Shown in pieces: positions 21,497 to 32,050 of a DNA stretch of 64,000 nucleotides (within the stretch, counting starts at the first letter, position 1; each line of letters opens with the position of its first letter). The notes under the pieces were generated by a model. That model ran no database searches and was not told where the DNA came from. It was given only the letters and a program-made list of their open reading frames with translations. Source of the stretch: Macrosoma leucophasiata (lineage: Eukaryota; Arthropoda; Insecta; Lepidoptera; Hedylidae); contig JAWQUS010000027.1 in the NCBI GenBank assembly GCA_036365455.1, positions 20,324,501-20,388,500 of the forward strand. Reading direction: 5' to 3'. The position numbers were made by a program, and so were the translations under genes.

Positions 21497-21677
21497 ATTG
21501 AAATAAAACTATTTTTACGGATTTATCTCGCGTATATTAAACTAAAACGATTTTTAAAATCAACCCGACGTTTCGGACCACGGAAGCTGAAAAGCGACCG
21601 AAACGTCGGGTTGATTTTAAAAATCATTTTAGTTTAATATACGCGAGATAAATCCGTAAAAATAGTTTTATTTCAAT
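21497..21677. mobile_element. Foldback element, 80-bp arms
   Basis: The arms are 21497-21576 and 21598-21677 with a 21-base loop; I count one mismatch. The inner ends are AACCCGACGTTTCGG and CCGAAACGTCGGGTT. Flanks are TCATTGAAATAA/TTATTTCAATAA. It has the form of a hairpin MITE. Almost no divergence between arms implies a recent origin or arm correction. Confidence 0.85.
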
Positions 21678-21689
21678 AAGCCATTATTT

Positions 21690-22310
21690 CTCATCACTGG
21701 TCTTCGCTCGCACCATTCGAGCGATGCGGATGCAGCACCGGGGCATCCCCCTCTGCTGTAGCTTCTTCTGCCCTGCGGCTGCAGGATGGCGTTTGGCACC
21801 CCCTTGGGGGCTGTGGTGAAGGAGGTGGGCACCATAAACTCATGTCACCATGATATTGGCATCCAGGTCCTGCTGCGCTCTCATCCTCTTCTATTCCCAA
21901 TGGTTATAGCGGGTTTCTTCGGCACTCGGCTGCAATAACAAAGGATGGCGGGCGTACCCACTAAGATGACGACGCCCACAATTATACGGCCCTGGCTCTA
22001 GCAGGGCTTGTGGCCGCGCCCCAGGAGGGAACCTCCTTCACCCGGGTCTCGAAACCACGTCGGGTGATTTCAGTCCTACCTATCAGCAGGTCAGGTCGAG
22101 TCAAGCTCGCTGGCGCTGCGAGATACGAAATGCGGGATCGGACCTAACTACCTCGTCGTCGTTCTGGGTGCTCCGATTAAAAGCCGGAGTAGTTAGAATT
22201 TCGCGTGGGAGAGGTGTCCCATCAGGACTGTGCAGTGAGGCAAATCCATGGAGGTGCTCGTGCGGCCGTAAAAAGTAAAGGAAGAGAAATGGTTACTGTG
22301 GATTATCCCT
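21690..22310. other. GC-rich block of unknown nature
   Basis: About 600 bases of clearly higher GC than the flanks, with no frame above 70 codons and no motif I know. Sub-stretches can form local hairpins (CACCCCCTTGGGGG, TCACCCGGGTCTCG). The base composition resembles the 5' region at 46386-47130, so a LINE 5' region is possible, but I found no shared 15-mer by eye. Unidentified. Confidence 0.4.
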
Positions 22311-22499
22311 AAGGGATAGACATATAAGGCAAATACCGTCGGGGATTTATTGGTAGATCTTTCTAATTATTTAGATCTATCTCATAGACTTCAGCCAGCA
22401 ATTGCAATGTGTTCTTAACCATTGTTTCATTGGAAACCTCTAAAATATCAACATTTAACTAGTACATTATGCGATACAAACGAGTCTCTTAAGTAATAT

Positions 22500-22640
22500 G
22501 CTTCTATTTATGTCGACGTTCTTAAACTTCATTGAACTTCCTACAAAGTAGGAAGTTTATCATGAAAGATTCAACCGCACTTTGTTACTGGGGTGAGGTG
22601 GCGCTAATTTTAGACATTGTAATCACATACCCAACGTGTT
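22500..22640 (+). repeat. Copy of the 20645-21264 repeat unit
   Basis: CCTACAAAGTAGGAAG, GAAAGATTCAACCGCACTTT, GGGGTGAGGTGGCGCTAATT. Shorter relatives follow at 23395-23465 and 24975-25050. Confidence 0.6.
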
Positions 22641-22889
22641 TGATGTGACCATTTTAAAAGGTACAATTACACATTATAAGGTTTTGATAAATGGTTGTAT
22701 TAAGTTTCCTTAGGGAAGACTAATTAATCTTTTTATGGTATACAAGTATATTTATTAAAGAGTCTCTTAAGAAACGTGCTTTTAATTAGGTCGACGACGT
22801 TCTTATATTAATTTCAGTATTCGGTTTTATTTAGGACAGATTTCTCCTTCAAAATTATACGCAATCAAACCAAAACAAACTCGTTTAAC

Positions 22890-22975
22890 ATGCTTAACTG
22901 ACTTTTTCTTTAAAAATAAAATATATTTCACAAGCATGTGTTAATGCGAAATAATATAAAACAATGCTTAACTGA
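22890..22975 (+). mobile_element. SINE tail insertion with 12-bp target duplication
   Basis: ATGCTTAACTGA occurs at 22890-22901 and again at 22964-22975, framing a 62-bp insert. The insert equals the tail of the tRNA-like SINE region at 54401-54462. It is a strongly 5'-truncated retroposon copy; the insert matches its relative without a visible mismatch. Confidence 0.8.
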
Positions 22976-23062
22976 GTTCAACTGCATTGTATGGATTTAG
23001 GTGATATTCTGAACGGCCGAAAAATTCTCGTCCGACGCATTTAAACGCATCATATTATCATC

Positions 23063-23232
23063 TGATGGTGGGGTCAAAAGTCTTAGGAATCGGCGTGCAT
23101 GTATGAAGAGAATGATGAAGGTAGACGAGGCACGAGAGGTTTGTCAGAACCGGGATGTCTGGCGCTCTACACTCTCTGCCTACCCCGTTAGGGACCTGGC
23201 GTGAAGATACATACATACATACATACATATTA
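23063..23232 (+). pseudogene. LINE C-terminal fragment with ATAC tail
   Basis: The frame reads GGVKSLRNRRACMKRMMKVD then EAREVCQNRDVWRSTLSAYP and VRDLA-stop. AREVCQNRDVWRS with a terminal AYP is a familiar C-terminus of RTE-like LINEs. The stop is followed within 10 bases by GAAGATACATACATACATAC, the 3' tail. About 45 codons remain; everything upstream is missing. Confidence 0.7.
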
Positions 23233-23543
23233 TGCACAATACTGCCCAAAAGAAGAAGAACCACGTTTCAGTTTCGATTGACAAACGAACGAATTGGATT
23301 AACCACACGAACATCGTAACTCCCACACGTCCCCACTACAACCTCATACTACGCAATGCAAAGTTACGACGTAGTTCTGTTAACTTGAACCACTAGCAAA
23401 ATTAAAGTAACTTTACGAGGCTCAATTACTCGGATAAAGTGACGGTAATTTAAGACATTAATCTATCCAGTGTAGATCTGTAATGTGGCCGTTTTACGAG
23501 ATAGGATCATGGTTTTTGGCAGGTTATGAAAACTTTTTACGTA

Positions 23544-23695
23544 AACGTAACTTCACGCCTGTAATCCCCGAAGGGGTAGGCAGCATACATGCAAACTTCA
23601 AGCATACATGCAAACACCCACGATTCGCCGGTTACATTTTGGCCCATGTAACAGGTGGCGAGCCTGTTGACATCTCCGGGCACATTACCAAACTA
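23544..23695 (-). mobile_element. T1 SINE, 3' half with small duplication
   Basis: Runs from the 3' end CGTAACTTCACGCC to ACATTACCAAAC. AAGCATACATGCAAAC is repeated in tandem near 23585-23615. Confidence 0.75.
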
Positions 23696-23905
23696 AACCC
23701 AAAAAAACTAAAACTAAAACCAAAAAAACTAAAACTTTTTAAGTTATCTACACTAACATTATAAAGAGGAAAGATTTGAATTTTTGTTTGTTTGAATTGA
23801 ATAGGCTCCGAAACTACTGGAACGATTTGAAAAAATATTTTACCATTGGAATCCTACATTATCCCAAAAGAACATAGGCACATTACATTCAATGCACCCG
23901 TACAA

Positions 23906-24179
23906 AGAGCAACCGCGGCGGACGGGTGGGGAGTAGCCTTAGCGTTAATTACCGATGCAAAACAGGCTGTCATTTTTTGCGGGGAGAAATGCGTGCGACA
24001 CACACGCACACTACAAAAATCGTCTATTAGTACGAAACTCACACCTTGGCTTTAGCAAAATACAGGAACAATTTCACGCACACATTTAAACATCTAGGCG
24101 ACAGGTATAGGCCCATTTGGCCTTGTACTTTGACAGAGGGGAAAGCCTGCATATGGCTACTCCCCTCCGGTGTTGCTCT
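23906..24179. mobile_element. MITE with AGAGCAAC ends, complete copy
   Basis: Left end AGAGCAACCGCGGCGG with inner GGGGAGTAGCC; right end GGCTACTCCCC then GGTGTTGCTCT. So outer 8-bp and inner 11-bp inverted repeats are exact. Length 274 bp. The body repeats those at 12036 and 12848. No obvious target duplication and no coding. Confidence 0.75.
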
Positions 24180-24559
24180 ATGGAATTATATGACAACGAC
24201 AATAAAATTATTTGAGAACGACAGTCAGTATTGTTTTTACGTAGGTATATATTACAGCTTAGAAAAGGAAGGTACTAAAGCGATAGCAATAATAAGATTA
24301 TTGCATTTTTTTCATATGTAAAAGAAAAGGACAAAATAAATCAAAGACGTTACAAACACAAAAACAATTCAGTTAAGCGGTGTAGCTGCTGTGTAGTGGC
24401 GATTTCTCTAAGATGGCGCGTATGGCGCCGCCATATCATAATTTTTAAACATTAAAATGTAAATAATCATATATTTATAAGACAATTTATAGCATGATAT
24501 ATTTTATATTTACAACCTAATTACTTAGACCTAGGTACAATAAATAATTGCCTTTTACG

Positions 24560-24900
24560 AGTGCTGCGGTCTTCTGTCACGAACGCAACTCGGCAATGTC
24601 GTTAGATAATGAACGTGACGGCCAAGGATATTAGAATCTTTGGTCGTCACGTTCGGTCGGCGCCGAACGCGGCCGAGGCGAGCGATGCGCTTCTGCCAGC
24701 GCATGCGGCGTCCATACAAAGTTTCGTTTTCCGCCCGCGCCCCGCCCTCTCAATCGCCTAGTATTACTCACGGAGTTTGAAGCGCGGGTCTGGTTCTGTG
24801 AATGGCGCACTACCTTACGATTTTTCGAATGTTTTTTCATGATAGTGTAGATTTATGATAGTGTTTGTGTTTGGTTTTGTGCACTTAACACTACACCCTA
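24560..24900 (-). other. GC-rich island with a possible short exon
   Basis: A GC-rich, CpG-rich block (about 24640-24800) in AT-rich DNA. On the minus strand an ATG at 24840 opens 69 codons rich in K, R, S and N. After about 24 codons lies CTCCGTGAGTAAT, a good splice-donor match (24770s). No homology recognised. It may be a first exon, a repeat or chance. Confidence 0.25.
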
Positions 24901-25378
24901 TATAACAAAAGCTAGAGCCACCCCTATTATAAACACCAGGAATCGCCACTGCTGCTGATATCTAGAACCTCCAGCCAAATTAAAGTAACTTTATGAGGCT
25001 CATTTGCTTGGGTATAGTGGCACTAATTTTAGACAAGACAATCATGACGGCATTAAGTATATCTCTAGTATTCAGTGTCTTTATGACGTGCTCCCATTAA
25101 AAAGGACGAGAGAGAACCGACACGTCTTTTATTAGTATGGAAAACTTTTGGTACAAGTAGTGAATAGTCTTGCCCTTCAATAGTGAAGCCTTACAAAAGA
25201 CCAGTGTCCTAATTGGACCCCGTGCTAATGAGAGATTTTTCTCAATAGAGGGGTATACCTAAGTAGGTACCTAACTCAGATTATATAAATTACGAACTTC
25301 ATCGTTGGGTATGATACATTTGACATCATACATAAACACTATAAACAGTAAACAAAGGTTTTTTTTAGTACTTACTGC

Positions 25379-25605
25379 ACTGGTGGTGCAGGTAGAGTTA
25401 CAAGTGCAGGAACTCGAGCGCGTAGGCACCACCGCATTACCTAACCTATCTGACGCTAAATGAAAGTGTTTGGCACTATCGTGTTCCGGTTAGATGGTAA
25501 TGGCCCCGTAATAACTATCACAGAGACATAAGATACATCCTGATACACCCCTGAGACCTAAGGTGTCAACCTCAGGTCTCAGGGGTGACAACGCATCTGC
25601 ATTTT
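25379..25605 (+). mobile_element. TGGTGG element, lacking 3' tail
   Basis: Starts CACTGGTGGTGCAGG and stops after CATCTGCATTTTGACG. Near 25545-25590 CACCCCTGAGACCT is mirrored by AGGTCTCAGGGGTG, a local inverted duplication. Confidence 0.75.
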
Positions 25606-25744
25606 GACGACAACTTTAGCTTTAACAAATATATTGGTGCAAACCAGGCTGAATAATCTACCATTATCGCTTGTTTATCACCTACGAAAGCAAGAACATC
25701 AATCAGATTAACACAACTGCTTTTAATTAAAGGACCTGCAAATC

Positions 25745-25830
25745 GACATAAAAATTTGACAGCAATGACAATAACGACAGCAATGTCGACATTGCTATTG
25801 TCGTTGTCATTGCTGTCAAATTTTCATGTC
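25745..25830. repeat. Near-palindrome, 43-bp arms
   Basis: GACATAAAAATTTGACAGCA pairs with TGCTGTCAAATTTTCATGTC, and the sequence is continuous through the centre GTCGAC with no spacer and a few mismatches. A single-arm relative without the palindrome occurs near 26108 (ATCGACATGAAAATTTGA). Confidence 0.8.
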
Positions 25831-25854
25831 AAGTTTTGCTTTATCTAAATAACA

Positions 25855-26039
25855 ATAAAATAAATAAAATACGCTTACACTCACAACCCCACAGTAGGTA
25901 TAAACCTGTGTCGTGGGTGCCGTTGTACACATACAATACATACACAAACACCCAGACCCGAAACAAATATCTGTAGGCCATAGAAATATTCTTCGAATCA
26001 AACGGTCATCTCACACCGCGGGGCTAACCGGGTCATCGA
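25855..26039 (-). mobile_element. T2 SINE, box B deleted
   Basis: Body GCTTACACTCACAACCCC to ATCTGTAGGCCATAGAAATA, then jumps to TTCGAATCAAACGGTCATC. The GGGATCGAACCC segment is missing, unlike 30859-31081. Confidence 0.75.
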
Positions 26040-26457
26040 ATAATCAAAATAATCAAACATTATCGCTTGTTTTTCACTTCACTACTGCTTATAAAGGAGC
26101 AAAAAATCGACATGAAAATTTGAATTTTTTTTTCCACCTGAAAACATATTTTGCCTTAACTTTTGATAATTCTCTAGCATGTATTATTGCACAAATACAA
26201 CTTGAGAAGCATAACATTCATAACAAGAAAAAAATACAGACTAAACCGTTTTTCTGGCAACGCAATATCTTCGCCCGCACAAATTAGTTCTCTTCCCGAT
26301 TGCTACATCAGCAAACGTTATTATACCAACCATATCATCTTTCTCTCTCAACATACCGTAGTTTATTAGCTAATCAAATAAAACTAGTTCTATCTCTCTC
26401 GACACCTTTCAATCCAATTAGATGGTCTTGTTACGCTTTAGGGCGTGTGGTCTAAGA

Positions 26458-26665
26458 ATATAAAAATAAAATACGCTTTCACTCCTCCACACTAGGTGTA
26501 AATCTGTGTCGTGGGTGCCGTTGTACACACACAACATATACACAAACACCCAGACCCTCAACAAGTATCTGTAAGCCCTACAAATATTTGTCCGGGTACG
26601 GGGATTAAACCCGTTAGCCTCGGTTAAAACGATCGTCACACAGCGCTGGACCAAATGGGTCATCT
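26458..26665 (-). mobile_element. T2 SINE
   Basis: Complete order of body and head with an AAAT-type end. Box B is diverged (GGGGATTAAACCCG on the plus strand). Confidence 0.75.
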
Positions 26666-27209
26666 AATAACCTATATAGTGAATTGAAAAGGTAGGAGGG
26701 TATCGGTAGGGTGAAGGGTAGGGTATAGGTTACCTATAGTCATTTAGGGTTGCGTTTTCCCCCTGTATTCGAAATAAAGCTTATTGCTTGTACCAAACTC
26801 TTGAGAAGCTTTCGTTTCTACGATATCTACGAACAGTTCTGTAATAGGTAAAAAAAAACAGATAAAAACATAAAAAAAATGAAGAGTAAAATAAATCTAG
26901 TTTTTAACGATAGTAGTGAATCATACTGCCTCAGTAGCGTAGTGGTAGCAGGCCACTACTATTACGCTGGAGGTCCTGGGTTCGATTCCCGGGTAGGGGG
27001 TTATCAGAGATAATGGTGTAAAGTCCTTTATCCCTGGTTCTATTGGGATGTTTCCATTTTCTGGAAATTTCCCAGTACCTCGAAGTTTGGTAATGTGCCC
27101 AGAGATGTCATCAGGCTCGCCACTAGGTACATGGGCCAAAACGTAACCGGCGAATCGTGGGTGTTTGCATGTATGCTTGAATGCATGCATTTACCTATTA
27201 CCCTTAGAG

Positions 27210-29773
27210 CAGGGTTTCCCAACCTTTATTTTGCCGCGCCTCCCCGAGACAAAAATAATGTTTTCATGCCCCCCTTAAGTAAGTTTCAACAAAAATTAGG
27301 ATCGCACATTTTTTCATTAGTTAATTATTTAATTTTAAGTATTTCAAATAGGTTGAATACAGATACAATATATTAAATAAGGATAATGAACGAAAGAACA
27401 CGTTTGAAAATCATTAAGTACTATCACATTTACATTTTAATCAGTCAATCAATCAACAAGCTATTACCGTCCACAGATGGAGGCCTCTTTCAGGTCGCAC
27501 CACAAATCTCTATCCTCCTAAAGTTGTCAGTACGAAGACTCTTACACTACGACGGACAAGACGTGGTCGCTTCTCTGGGAAACGTCTGCTCCAACAATTG
27601 TCGGGCAGATATTACCGACCTACTGCCACTTCAACGTGCTAATCCTATGTCAATTACTGACTTTTCCTTTGATTATTGCTCCGTGACATAATTATAAATA
27701 CCAACCATTAGCGCGGCTCTCAAAAAGCTCAGAAACAACAGAGCGCCGGGTGATGGCGGAATTACTACTGAACTCCTGAAAGCAGGCGGAAGGCCAATAT
27801 TAGAAGCTCTTTAAAAGTTGTTCAATTTCGTTATACTCGAGGGAAAAACGCCACAACTGTGGCAAAAAGTATGGTGATACCTACTGTTTTAAAATTTAAA
27901 GCGCCCGGCAAAAGTCACCTCTATAGGCTGTTTTCGAGAGTGATTTCGAACCGTTTATCTCGCAGACTCGACATGTACGAAAATGCCACTATGTCAGATC
28001 GTCTTCAGGATCAAAACTTGAAACCTATCCAATTGCAGCGAGGTGTGAGACAGAGAGATGGTATACCTCCGAAACTGTTCACCGCTGCATTGGAAGATGT
28101 CTTCAAGCTTCTGGACTGGAATGGACTCGACATCAGCATTAACGGCGAGTACATCTCCCACCTCAGATTTGTGGATGATATTGTAGTCATGACTGGTAGA
28201 AGTTGGCACAATGCTCAATGGCCTTAGTAGGGCCTCCGAACGAGTGGACCTTAAAATGAACATGGACGAAGGTCATGTAAAATGTCGGTACAACTTCGTA
28301 AAAGCGGTCAATCGGCAAATCCAGTTCGGTTGCGCAGCGTTCGGGAAGCTGCGATACATCTTCTCGTCCGACTTACCTACCGCAGTGTCTCAAGAAAAAG
28401 GTCTTTGACCAGTGTGTGATGGCATATGGAACAGAAAGGTGGTCGCTCACTATGGGACTCAAAAGAAGGCCCAAGTCATGCAGAGAGCAATGGAGAGAGC
28501 TATGCTTGGAGTTTCTTTGCGAGATTGAATTAGAAATGAGGAGATCCGCATGAGAACCAAAGTTACAGACATACCGAATAGCGAGACTATTACTACTAGA
28601 CTTCAAGCTGTTCGAGAGCACATAGCTCGAAAATCTGACGGTCGTTGGGGCAGAAGAGTTTGCGAGTGGCGACCACTTACCGAAAGGCGAAGTGAAGTGT
28701 AGGCAGGCCTCCCACAAGATGAACAGACGACCTGGTGAAAGACGCGGGCAATCGCTGTATGAGGGTGGCCCAGATCTGTTCATTGTGGCAATCTTTGAGG
28801 GAGGCCTTTGTCCAGCTGTGGACGTGTTTTGGCTGAAATTATGATGATGAAAAGACCAACCATAAGCCAGTGCGATAGCTTTGAAATTGATAAAGAATTA
28901 TAGAAAATAGTAACAGTATGATACCCATTGATCAAGGAACAGAAAGTAATAAAAATAAAAGGAAACAAATTTCGATTTGCGGTTTTGAGGTTAGGAAGTG
29001 CGAGGATATCGGCTTTTTAAGTTTGAAATTAGTTTATCACGACTCTGCTAAAAATCCAACTACAGGACATTTGTGACATAAAAGCGAACATTTTTGCCAA
29101 GTTTCATAAAAATCCGATTTGTTTTGTGTGAGAGAAATATGAAAAACCAAAATGTCGATTATTTGACTTTTTCGCAATTATTCATAAGTAATTATTTTGA
29201 GGTTATGTGAAAGTGTGTGAAGATAAAAGTTGTGGTCCTTTTTATGGCCTACAACTTTGCCATTCAAGGTTTTATAGTAGGACTTGTAGTTTTTCCTGAA
29301 ATCGTTTTAAACCTAAAAAGCCCACATGCTCCTGCTTCCCGACCTCAAATCACCCGTAATTTATTTTTCCTGTTATTTTAATTATATGTTCGTCTTTTTT
29401 AGATGGAATTTAATCCTGTAACTATATTTCTAAAAAATATCTGTACCTACTGGCTAACCATACATTATTACTTGCTAGGATTGAAGGAATTTGGATTTTT
29501 ATGCGAACGAACTATTAACAGAACTGAGTCGAGTACCTACTAATACCTACCTAGGTACGGCAAGCGGGAAGGTAGGGCGGAGAGCTTGTCACACGTTTTG
29601 TTGTGATTTATAGAAACTTGTAGAGCAGCGATTGAATGGCAATTAGGAGCAGTTAAATTTACCTACTACTTAATTTTATTTTTTGGGAAATGTATTTTTT
29701 GTACATATCACGTACGCCCCGCCCCCCCCTGACATGTCTCTACGCCTCCCCCTGCCCAGGATGGGAAGTCCTG
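27210..29773. mobile_element. hAT-superfamily transposon with 8-bp duplication
   Basis: Left end CAGGGTTTCCCAACCT; the right end, reverse-complemented, is CAGGACTTCCCATCCT. Both match the hAT CAGxxxTxCCCAxCCT style. It is framed by a perfect 8-bp duplication CCTTAGAG, the length known for hAT. Inside lies an RTE pseudogene; outside that, no transposase motif is visible. It was therefore either non-autonomous or is decayed. Confidence 0.85.
27700..28853 (+). pseudogene. RTE-type LINE pseudogene inside the hAT
   Basis: Frames with stops and shifts read SAALKKLRNNRAPGDGGITT (start of the RT domain), LFSRVISNRLSRRLD, IQLQRGVRQRDGIPPKLFTA (motif B) and YISHLRFVDDIVVM (motif C, VDD in place of ADD). 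Then come the C-terminal TERWSLTMGLKRR and WGRRVCEWRP segments. The order is that of an RTE-clade reverse transcriptase without its endonuclease. The end GTTTTGGCTGAAATTATGATG matches the RTE at 1683. Several frameshifts and stops show long decay. Confidence 0.8.
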
Positions 29774-30019
29774 CCTTAGAGGATTACAGGCGTGAAGTAG
29801 CGTTACGTTTTCTTGTTAAAGCAGTAGTTTTACGTACTCGAAACGAGCCGATTGTCTCTTTCCTTAGCTCGATGTGCAATATTTCTTGATAAGATAATTA
29901 CTTATGTATACCAGTAGAGAAAATCTCATTTCCTCTCTTATAAACAGATAACATAAAGTTTAGAATCCCGGCGCGAGGTACGCAAGTATTTCTAAATACC
30001 GTCTGGTATCTCTCAAACA

Positions 30020-30391
30020 TCTATACATATAATAAAACAGTAAAACCCGCATGTCTGTCACATTATATATATTTACGAAAAACTAATTGGGTGCGATGTT
30101 CAAATAGTATTAGAACATTTTTCAATCATTTTTAACTTTTTAGTCTGTCTCTTTGTCCCTTTGTCCAGGCTAATCTCCAAAGATACTCAACGGATTCAAA
30201 TGAAACTTTTTGTGGTGTATAGATACTAAGCCTGGCCAACATTTAGGCTACTTTTTACTGCGGGAAAATCCCACATTCCCACGGGAATCTCTACATTTAA
30301 TTTCATTTTCCTATACAGATAGTCCGTATCTATCAAACCTTTGACACATTATTTCATTGTGAGGCAATACGAAGTTTGCCGGGTCAGCTAG
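30020..30391 (+). mobile_element. Helitron-like element, type C
   Basis: Starts TCTATACATATAATAAAACA, ends CGAAGTTTGCCGGGTCAGC then TAG, between A (30019) and T (30392). The 3' end matches the minus copy at 14964-15227. No coding. Confidence 0.68.
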
Positions 30392-30480
30392 TTTATAATA
30401 AGTAACTGTAACTCCTAAGCACATAATAAATATAGTTTTTACTGCCATAAGCAACTGTATTTAGATAGAAAACATTTTCA

Positions 30481-30767
30481 TTTTTTTTATATATTATGGA
30501 AGTGGCAAACAAGCACGCAGTTCACATTGATGTTAAGTGATGACTGCAGCCTATAGACACCCACACAAAGACCGAGGTCAAAATGCAGATGCGTTACCAC
30601 TCCTGAGGCCTAAGGTGTTATGCCTCTGTGCCGGAAATTACAGGGTCGTACATTACCACCTGACCGGAACACGACGGTGCTGAACACTACCATTTAGCGG
30701 CAAGTATATTAGGTAATGCGGTGGTGCCTACGCCCGCGAGCTCCGTCACTGGAGCTCTACCACCAGT
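30481..30767 (-). mobile_element. TGGTGG element, full length
   Basis: Poly(T)-ATATATTATGGAAG to CACTGGAGCTCTACCACCAG. Close to the apparent consensus. Confidence 0.9.
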
Positions 30768-30858
30768 ATCATGGAAGGGAATAAATGACCTGCGACGTTA
30801 TTAACTCATTATTTACATCTTTCTGTTTAACTGTAGTAGGAGTCAAAGCGTGCATTGC

Positions 30859-31081
30859 AAATAAATAAATATAAATAAATAAATACGCTTACACTCACAG
30901 CCCCACACTAGGTATAAACCTGTATCGTGGGTGCCGTTGTACACACACAACACATACACAAACACCCAGACCAGAAACAAATATCTGTAGGTCATACAAA
31001 TATTTGTCCCGGTGCGGGGATCGAACCCGCGACCCTTCGAATCAAACGGTTATCTCACACCGCTGCACCAACCGGGTCGTC
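30859..31081 (-). mobile_element. T2 SINE, best copy
   Basis: On the minus strand: GACGACCCGGTTGGTGCAGC then GGTGTGAGA (box A region), GGGTCGCGGGTTCGATCCCC (box B), body, then an AAAT repeat tail (30859-30884). It defines the family most clearly. Confidence 0.85.
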
Positions 31082-31280
31082 AAGAATAGGCAGAACGGGC
31101 AGATATCATTTTAATAGAGAAGATGGATGGCGATTATCTACATCATGGAATCCCAAACTCAGCAAAACTAGGTTAATCCCAGCTGCAGCAGATACCATAA
31201 GTCAATTTTGCGTTAATACGCTACGCAAGGCGTTTACGAAATCCTAGGTACTTATAATTTTTCAAACAGCTGTCAGACGC

Positions 31281-31549
31281 GTACTGGTGGTAGTACTCCA
31301 GTGACGAAGCTCGCGGGCGTTATCTAATATACTGCCGCTAAATAAATGAAAGTGTTCAGCACTATCATGTTCCGTTCAGGTGATAATGTACGGCCCTGTA
31401 ATTTCCGACACAGAGGCATAACACCTTAGACCTCAGGAAGGTAACGCATCCTCATTTTGACCTTGGTCTTTGTGTGGGTGTCTATAGGCTGCAGTCATCA
31501 CTTAACATCAATGTGAACTGTAAGCTTGTTTGCCACATTAAAAAAAAAA
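31281..31549 (+). mobile_element. TGGTGG element
   Basis: TACTGGTGGTAGTACTCC start, a deletion of the CACCACCGCA segment near 31320, and a GCCACATT plus A's tail. Confidence 0.82.
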
Positions 31550-32050
31550 TGTTATTAAAATTTATATACGCGCCAAAAATATCCTCTCGCTGGCCTGCAG
31601 GTAGGTTTAAAAAGAGCATTTATTTTCCGATACATGTCATCATAGCAGCGTGCCTAGATTTTTCACCGATTATTCAACGTTCATGCCTGCGGTACATCAC
31701 TAGCTGCGGTTTCAGACAAATTGTGGCTATAAATAAGGGAGGAGGCTAGCTGATAGCTTCGCACCTCCATTTGGCAGTAATGGGAAACAAGAATATATTG
31801 TTTTCAATAGATACTTGTGAAATATTTCTTTGAATCAGCTTAATCAGTATTTCGCTAAAACTTCAGTAATTGATCACAATATTAAATATGATTCCCTTAA
31901 GAAACATACTTCCGAGCCTATTTTTTACTCCTTTACATTTTCTCCTGTTACCTGCGATGAGGTGAGCAAAACGATCGATTCAATCAAGTCCAAGGCAGTT
32001 GGTTGTGATAATATTAATAGATCCATGATATTTCTTATTTTAAATAGTAT

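Larger units (their letters stand above)
26928..29812 (+). mobile_element. T1 SINE split by an hAT insertion
   Basis: The head GCCTCAGTAGCGTAGTGG (box A), box B CTGGGTTCGATTCCCGGG and body reach 27209 in the order of other T1 copies. The missing end GATTACAGGCGTGAAGTAGC appears at 29782 onward. CCTTAGAG is present on both sides (27202-27209 and 29774-29781). The SINE is thus an old host of the 2.56-kb hAT. Confidence 0.88.

Noticed and set aside
24631..24840. 69-codon basic protein as a called gene
   Set aside because: Only composition and a donor-like site support it; it is kept as a low-confidence observation.
30927..31247. 106-codon plus-strand frame
   Set aside because: It runs antisense through a T2 SINE and carries no motif beyond it.
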